Program-made: the position numbers and the translations under genes
Notes under the pieces: model-generated
What the model was told of the DNA's origin: nothing
Seen by the model: the letters and a program-made list of their open reading frames with translations, nothing else
Databases searched by the model: none
Part shown: in pieces, positions 58,413 through 64,000 of the stretch
Layout of the letters: the number at the start of each line of letters is the position of its first letter
How positions within the stretch are numbered: the first letter of the stretch is position 1
DNA from: Cryptomeria japonica
Lineage: Eukaryota; Streptophyta; Pinopsida; Cupressales; Cupressaceae
Direction: 5' to 3'
DNA length: 64,000 bases
NCBI RefSeq assembly: GCF_030272615.1
Contig: NC_081412.1
Location: 25,133,501-25,197,500, forward strand

Positions 58413-58565
58413 CTCTTTCCATTATTGTCTGATTTAACCTTTGTACCACTCCATTTTATTGTGAAGTATATGGAGTACTTTTTTGTCTTACAGTTCCTGC
58501 ATACTTACAAAATTTATTAGACCAATATTCTCCACCATTATCAATTCTTAAAACCTTGAAAATAA
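58413..58565 (-). pseudogene. copia integrase fragment, minus strand
   Basis: Reads on the minus strand as VLRIDNGGEYWSNKFCKYAG, then TPYTSQ, a stop, and NGVVQRLNQTIMERARNM. This is the second catalytic Asp block and the region just before and after the catalytic Glu of copia integrase. It is the longest piece of this integrase in the cluster. Confidence 0.75.
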
Positions 58566-58581
58566 GAATTAAATTTCATAT

Positions 58582-58613
58582 GATTAATAATAATATAATA
58601 ATATATTATTATT
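58582..58613. repeat. AT-rich near-palindrome
   Basis: TTAATAATAATATAATAATA reads into TATTATTATTAA and is almost its own reverse complement, with a mismatch only near the centre. Confidence 0.7.
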
Positions 58614-58853
58614 AATCAACATATATTATATGTATTCTAAATGATCATTCGACTGAAGCCAATTTGGTAGCATTGCTTGCTGACGACACTCGGTGACTTC
58701 TTTCTTCTTTATCCCACATCACCCAAACATGGAGAGAAGTAGGATAACTCATATTAATATAAATTTCCTTGTTATGTTTCCAAGTGAAAATCTTACACCT
58801 TCATTCTATTCTAGTTTGTGAAGATAAATTTAAAGGCTGGTACATAAAAAGAA

Positions 58854-58987
58854 GATAGACTCTAGGGGGCTAGATTATAAACTTTGGTGATCCATGAGAA
58901 GAGAAAATGAACCATGGACATCTCGCCCCTAAAACTAGGTGATCCATGGAGAGAAGGAAATGGAAAACTAGCCCCCTAGAGTCTATC
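58854..58987. repeat. Hairpin with 20-bp stem
   Basis: GATAGACTCTAGGGGGCTAG at 58854-58873 is the reverse complement of CTAGCCCCCTAGAGTCTATC at about 58968-58987, with a loop of about 95 bases. The loop contains GGTGATCCATG(A)GAGA twice. Confidence 0.85.
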
Positions 58988-60138
58988 ATTTAAATTCCTG
59001 TATCCATTAACAAAAGATATTAAATTATACATAGTCGAATAAGTCAGTGGAAATGGAAAACTAGCCCCTCATTTTCGAATACCATTTAAATTCCCGTGAT
59101 ATTTGAATTTAAGACAAAAAAGTACTCCATATACTTCACAATAAAATGGAGTGGTACAAAGGTTAAATCAGACAATAATGGAAAGAGCTAGAAATATGTT
59201 ACATGGTTCACAAATTGATGCCAAAGGGGGAGTAGTGGTATGAGAAAATTCAAATATCACAGGAATCATATGCTTAGGGGGAGCACACATTTTTGATAAC
59301 ATTTTTAGACTTCACATTTTTGGATACACTTTTGAAATTTATCATGAGTGTTGCCATCAATAACAACTAGGTTTCTTACCCGTCTAAAATTGTTCGTTAA
59401 GTGTATCCAAAAATGCTTCACAACTTGATAGATGCTTTTGGGCAGAAGCTGTAAGTACTTCTTGTTATTTATTAAATAGATCTCCTTGTAAGGCTCTTAA
59501 CACAATACCTTATGAAGTGTAGACGGGTAAGAAACCTAGTTGTTATTGATGGCAACACTCATGAGAAATTTCAAAAGTGTATCCAAAAATGTGAAGTCTA
59601 AAAATGTTATCAAAAATGTGTGCTCCCCCTAAGCATATGATTCCTGTGATATTTGAATTTTCTCATACCACTACTCCCCCTTTGGCATCAATTTGTGAAC
59701 CATGTAACATATTTCTAGCTCTTTCCATTATTGTCTGATTTAACCTTTGTACCACTCCATTTTATTGTGAAGTATATGGAGTACTTTTTTGTCTTAAATT
59801 CAAATATCACAGGAATCATATGCTTAGGGGGAGCACACATTTTTGATAACATTTTTAGACTTCACATTTTTGGATACACTTTTGAAATTTCTCATGAGTG
59901 TTGCCATCAATAACAACTAGGTTTCTTACCCGTCTACACTTCATAAGGTATTGTGTTAAGAGCCTTACAAGGAGATCTATTTAATAAATAACAAGAAGTA
60001 CTTACAGCTTCTGCCCAAAAGCATCTATCAAGTTGTGAACCATGTAACATATTTCTAGCTCTTTCCATTATTATCTGATTTAACCTTTGTACCACTCCAT
60101 TTTATTGTGAAGTATATGGAGTACTTTTTTGTCTTACA

Positions 60139-60725
60139 TGGAATTACAAGTCTATGGTGATTCCCATAGCTAAGAGGAAGTATGGTATTCTATATTATTT
60201 ACTGTAGGGTCTATATATATTTGGTAATGGAAGTCACCGAGTGTCGTCGGCAAGCAATGGTGGAGCCAGTCGGTAAATTCCAAGGTTATCAATGTTAGTT
60301 AAAGAAGAAAGAAGTCACCTTTAAAAATAAGTGATGAGTTACTATCTTGGTACCTTTACTCATTCTATTGCATGAAATCTTTTCTCCTTTTTATAATTAG
60401 AGGGTCCATTTAAATTTTGAATGTGGACGATGTAGTTAGTGTAAAATGACATTGTAATGTTTTCTCATAGTTGTTTGTAGTCAAGGCAAGCGAACAAGTT
60501 CAAGCGAACTGGCGGGCAGTGTGATATTCCTAGCCACATGTGAGTGGGATTGGTCACAATAGGTGGAGGTTGAAGAGATGAAATTCTTTTGTCTGAAATG
60601 AAATAGAATAGATCATTCAACAAAGCTCTGCATGCACCACCTTGGAATTTACCGACTGGCTCCTTGCTCGGTAAAACATAATAGTATCAAACCTAAGAAT
60701 ACTAAGTTGACCAATAAGAGCAATG
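60139..60725. repeat. Spacer of the cluster with a 24-bp inverted repeat
   Basis: GGAGCCAGTCGGTAAATTCC plus AAGG at about 60263-60286 is the reverse complement of the sequence at about 60639-60662. A neighbouring stretch, GTCACCGAGTGTCGTCGGCA at about 60234, is the reverse complement (one mismatch) of 58677-58697, and AAAGAAGAAAGAAGTCACC near 60301 pairs with 58691-58710. Inverted-repeat relations thus extend outside the copia modules. Confidence 0.7.
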
Positions 60726-60877
60726 GACTAAATCAGACAATAATGGAAAGAGCTAGAAATATGTTACATGGTTCACAACTTGATAGATGCTTTTGGGCAG
60801 AAGCTGTAAGTACTTCTTGTTATTTATTAAATAGATCTCCTTGTAAGGCTCTTAACACAATACCTTATGAAGTGTAG
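60726..60877 (+). pseudogene. copia integrase fragment, plus strand
   Basis: An open stretch reading LNQTIMERARNMLHGSQLDR and then CFWAEAVSTSCYLLNRSPCK, NTIPYEV and a stop. This is the region after the catalytic Glu of copia integrase. It lacks both Asp blocks. Confidence 0.8.
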
Positions 60878-61158
60878 ACGGGTAAGAAACCTAGTTGTTA
60901 TTGATGGCAACACTCATGAGAAATTTCAAAAGTGTATCCAAAAATGTGAAGTCTAAAAATGTTATCAAAAATGTGTGCTCCCCCTAAGCATATGATTCCT
61001 GTGATATTTGAATTTTCTCATACCACTACTCCCCCTTTGGCATCAATTTGTGAACCATGTAACATATTTCTAGCTCTTTCCATTATTGTCTGATTTAACC
61101 TTTGTACCACTCCATTTTATTGTGAAGTATATGGAGTACTTTTTTGTCTTAAATTCAA

Positions 61159-61500
61159 ATGAGGTTTAGACTACGTTGGATATTTTTTGGGAAGCAAGAT
61201 GAAATATGGGTCACATCCCCGAAAATGAGCTCAACTTATTAGATCCAATAAGTTTTAGAAATATTCAAGACTTCTTCACAAAGTTTAAGGCCTTATTGCT
61301 CTAGCTAAAAGGATGTGGAATCAACTATATCATGTCAAAATGGAATCAGGTAGTTTTAGGACCTAAATGCACTTTGACACAAACATTGGAATACGAAAGC
61401 ACCTAGAGAAGAGATCATACTAGACTAACTCTTGTGAAAGAGAGTCAAGTGATACTTCTAGGGCTTCTATTCCTTTGTTGCCATGGAAGTGAATAGGTAA
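61159..61500 (+). pseudogene. copia gag fragment
   Basis: Readable as LDIFWEAR, a stop, then NMGHIPENELNLLDPISFRN, IQDFFTKFKALL and KGCGINYIMSKWNQ, which match the middle of UBN2-type copia gag (the FxxxKxLxxQLxxxG block). At least three stops are present. It probably belongs with the gag start at 58085-58412, the two parts now being separated by the cluster. Confidence 0.65.
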
Positions 61501-64000
61501 TGTTTAAGAAAGTGTAATACTATAGTTAAAGTACAAAAGAAAGTAAATGTAAAGATACCATAGCAAACTTGTAAACAACAAACATAGAAATGAAAGAAGA
61601 GTCTGCCTATGCACTTATGGTTGAAATATTCATGAAGCTGAGCTAACTGGACTAGGGTGCCATAACGCCTTGGTCTCTTGAGACTGAGCTATTATCCTGA
61701 GGTCTAGATCCTGAAGCAAATTGAATGTCAACTCTTAAATTTGGAACAAAACTAAGGACTAGGGTGCCCTAGCACCCTAGTATTTGAAAACCAAGCTCAT
61801 TTTTTTATGGCAAACCTACATTAGCTTTCTGAAGCTTCCTAAAATCTTCCAACTTCGTCAAATACCTATAGTTGCACCTACAAGACAACAAATGGTAGGG
61901 TTGTGGCTATATAGGGATTTGTCTTAGTCAACCCCCTTGTTTTGGTGATTTCCACCTCCACAAATAGTCAATATTGTGATTGGAAAAGTATGTGCTCTTG
62001 AATCTTACGTATGCCTAAGATTTCTATGAGATAGAAAGTCTAAAATGTAAACTAGAGTCCTACTCAAGTGTTTTAGAGTAAACTTTAAATGATGTAATGA
62101 AAATGCTATAAATCACAATTAGGATGCAAATATAAAGCAATGATGTAAATCTAAAAATTGATATGAAGTAGATCTAAATATTAATGGAGAAACATAAAAA
62201 CAACATGAAATCATACCCGATCCCTTAGGAAGAGGTACAAGCCAATCGTCAGTCGGTGATTTCCTTATCATCCTCCAATGTCTCTTGAAGCTTCCATGGT
62301 TGATTGAAGACTTGATAATTGATGAATTTTTAGATCTGAGACTTCACATAAGCAAACACTTTCACTTCATAAGGATCTTGAATGTTAGATTGGATTCCCA
62401 ACTGAGGAAAAGACTTGCCTTATATATGAAACCCTATATTTGGATTTGATCAAAAGCCAACCTAGAATTGATATATTTTCACACGGAGTAGGATTTTAAT
62501 TAGATAAGAGCGCCAAATTATCCTTACAAAATTCAGGAAAAAAAGAGCAGGACCATGGTGGTAGGTCACCCTAGTCCTGAAAATATTTTTCCAACTTTTG
62601 GGGAAAGAAAGATAACAAGGTTCTAATATTGAATCCAGGTCTCGATATAATGTATAGATATGTGAAATGTGCTTTGAAAGTTGAAATTAGGGTAAGATTA
62701 GTTTTAAATCGGGATGAAATAATAAAAAGGGGCACACTTAAAATCAAGGGTCCAATTTTATGAAATGTAAATTGATGAGAGAGGACTTAGTTTTAATTAA
62801 ATTATTAATTAAATGCCTGAGGAAGTCCTATAATACATAATGCAATGAGACATGCTAAGGTGAGTTCTAACTAAGCGTACAATTGGACAACCTAATTAAG
62901 GGTGTACAATTTACGATGCTACATTCAACCCCCTCTTTAGCGATTATATGACACCACACACATATGCAAGCTAAGTATAGAAAAGCAAACATTCATGTAA
63001 AAATGATATGTCCATGAATATTGAATGAAGCCCCCAATAGAATCTATAGTACAATGTTAGGAACCGCATTCTACAAAACCACATTATTAGTTGAAATCAC
63101 AAAATCTCCTAGAATGCTTACTAAAAGTGTTGAAATATAAGGGTAGCTATATGCACCCCTCCTATTTCAGTTTGCTAATTAGGAGGTTGAAATAGGGTAT
63201 CATGTTTACCACATCAAATTGTGAGAGAGAATTGATGATAAATCCTCACAACGAGGTTTGATACAAGACCAAAACTATTTGAGGATCATTTGGTAAGAAA
63301 GAGAACTAAATCACAATTCCAACACAACCAATAGTGCAAGAATCGGAGCTCTCTAACCTGAGATATGAAAGATTAAGTATAACATAGAAAATTAGGGTTT
63401 TGGGGAAGATCTACCTTTTAAATAGTGACAAATACGCTATTCATTTGTCTTGGAGTGTAGAAAGAGAGTACACGTAGTGAAAAATTATGTGTCGATGACC
63501 TGATGTGCCCATGAGTATGGAAAACTCGAGGCAATCAGTTGAGGAGGACCTACCACTAGACGAGGTAGGCTTACCAAGTTTACCTCGTTGATCTATTTTT
63601 ATTTGATTTATCAGTTTTCTGGTCGTAACCTTAGGTTCTCATATGGCCCACCTAGAATGGTCATCATGGTCCCACCAAGGCACCACATTCTCCTTATGGT
63701 GTCAAGGTCCCCTCTGGGCACCATTGTCCCACAGGGGCGCCATGGTCCTAGAAAGGGAATCATGTGTCACACTTGGGGTTAGAACAACATTGAGATGATG
63801 ATATTAATGCATGAATTTGATGTTTTGCAAGAATTACCTTACATGTGAGAGCATATTGTGGGTCATATATACACCCATCTTTGGAGTCAAATCTCCCACC
63901 TTTCTTTGGATGAGAAGAACATTCTTTGAGCACTTGGATTATATTGGATATGAAGCATGCCAGTGATGAAATATCATGAGCCGATGTTAATGGCTTTGAT
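61501..64000. other. Intergenic DNA, no gene seen
   Basis: AT-rich with a few GC-rich phrases. GGACTAGGGTGCC occurs at about 61648 and again at about 61755, the latter followed by CTAGCACCCTAG. At 63650-63750 phrases such as CATGGTCCCACCAAGGCACC and GTCCCACAGGGGCGCCATGG recur loosely. It resembles retroelement leader or LTR sequence, but no boundaries or domains were found. Confidence 0.4.

Larger units (their letters stand above)
58413..61158. repeat. Scrambled inverted-repeat cluster of copia fragments
   Basis: Three modules recur in both orientations. Module A (integrase around NGVVQRLNQTIMER) lies at 58413-58498 (-), 59109-59213 (+), 59690-59796 (-), 60032-60138 (-), 60726-60778 (+, partial) and 61046-61152 (-). 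Module B (integrase around CFWAEAVSTSCYLLNRSPCK plus 3' sequence) lies at 59250-59394 (-, partial), 59424-59643 (+), 59797-60030 (-) and 60776-60998 (+). Module C (GCCAAAGGGGGAG, a polypurine-like end) lies at 59208-59248, 59650-59690 and 61008-61045. Copies are almost identical, so the rearrangement is recent compared with the decay of the source element. Confidence 0.85.

Noticed and set aside
63588-63782. 64-codon frame near the right edge
   Set aside because: Repetitive composition (GGTCCC/CACCA phrases) with no recognisable domain.

Overview
This window looks like repeat-dense nuclear DNA of a land plant. The evidence is spliced plant-type NPF/PTR transporter genes, LTR retrotransposons with tRNA-iMet primer sites, plant LINEs that carry an RNase H domain, and very low gene density. 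The large, old, nested insertions and bulky intergenic DNA suggest a gymnosperm, perhaps a conifer, but that is inference and not something the sequence proves.

Only two host genes are supported. Both encode NRT1/PTR FAMILY transporters of the NPF8 (PTR2 di/tripeptide transporter) type. Gene 1 (11605-15808, +) and gene 2 (36797-49686, -) are tail-to-tail paralogues. Each has five coding exons of 81, 97, 218, 557 and 826 nt, in the same phases, giving 592 residues. Gene 2 is stretched to about 12.9 kb because a young 7.6-kb Ty3/gypsy chromovirus (41526-49146) sits antisense in its first intron, with a perfect 5-bp target duplication and LTRs that differ at only about five positions.

Layout: 0.5-2.9 kb, a short non-autonomous LTR element. 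3.0-10.1 kb, an old decayed Ty1/copia element. 10.2-16.1 kb, promoter region and gene 1. 16.1-18.7 kb, AT-rich spacer with a 100-bp LINE-tail insertion. 18.7-34.2 kb, a decayed LINE broken by three insertions: a foldback element, a second LINE with a 17-bp target duplication, and a probable solo LTR that itself holds a complete minus-strand Ty1/copia element. 34.2-36.8 kb, spacer with tandem repeats and a second foldback element. 36.8-49.7 kb, gene 2 with its gypsy guest. 49.7-58 kb, AT-rich intergenic DNA with scattered repeats and one probable LTR. 58-61.5 kb, a scrambled palindromic cluster of copia gag, integrase and 3'-end fragments. 61.5-64 kb, unrecognised intergenic DNA.

The retroelements differ clearly in age. 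By eye the LTR pairs differ by about 10% (copia at 3 kb), 1.9% (copia at 25 kb) and 0.4% (gypsy in gene 2), and coding decay follows the same order. No tRNA, rRNA, CRISPR or organelle-type gene was recognised. The most unusual structures are the young gypsy inside a transporter intron, the four-level nest at 18.7-34 kb, and the inverted-repeat cluster at 58.4-61.2 kb.
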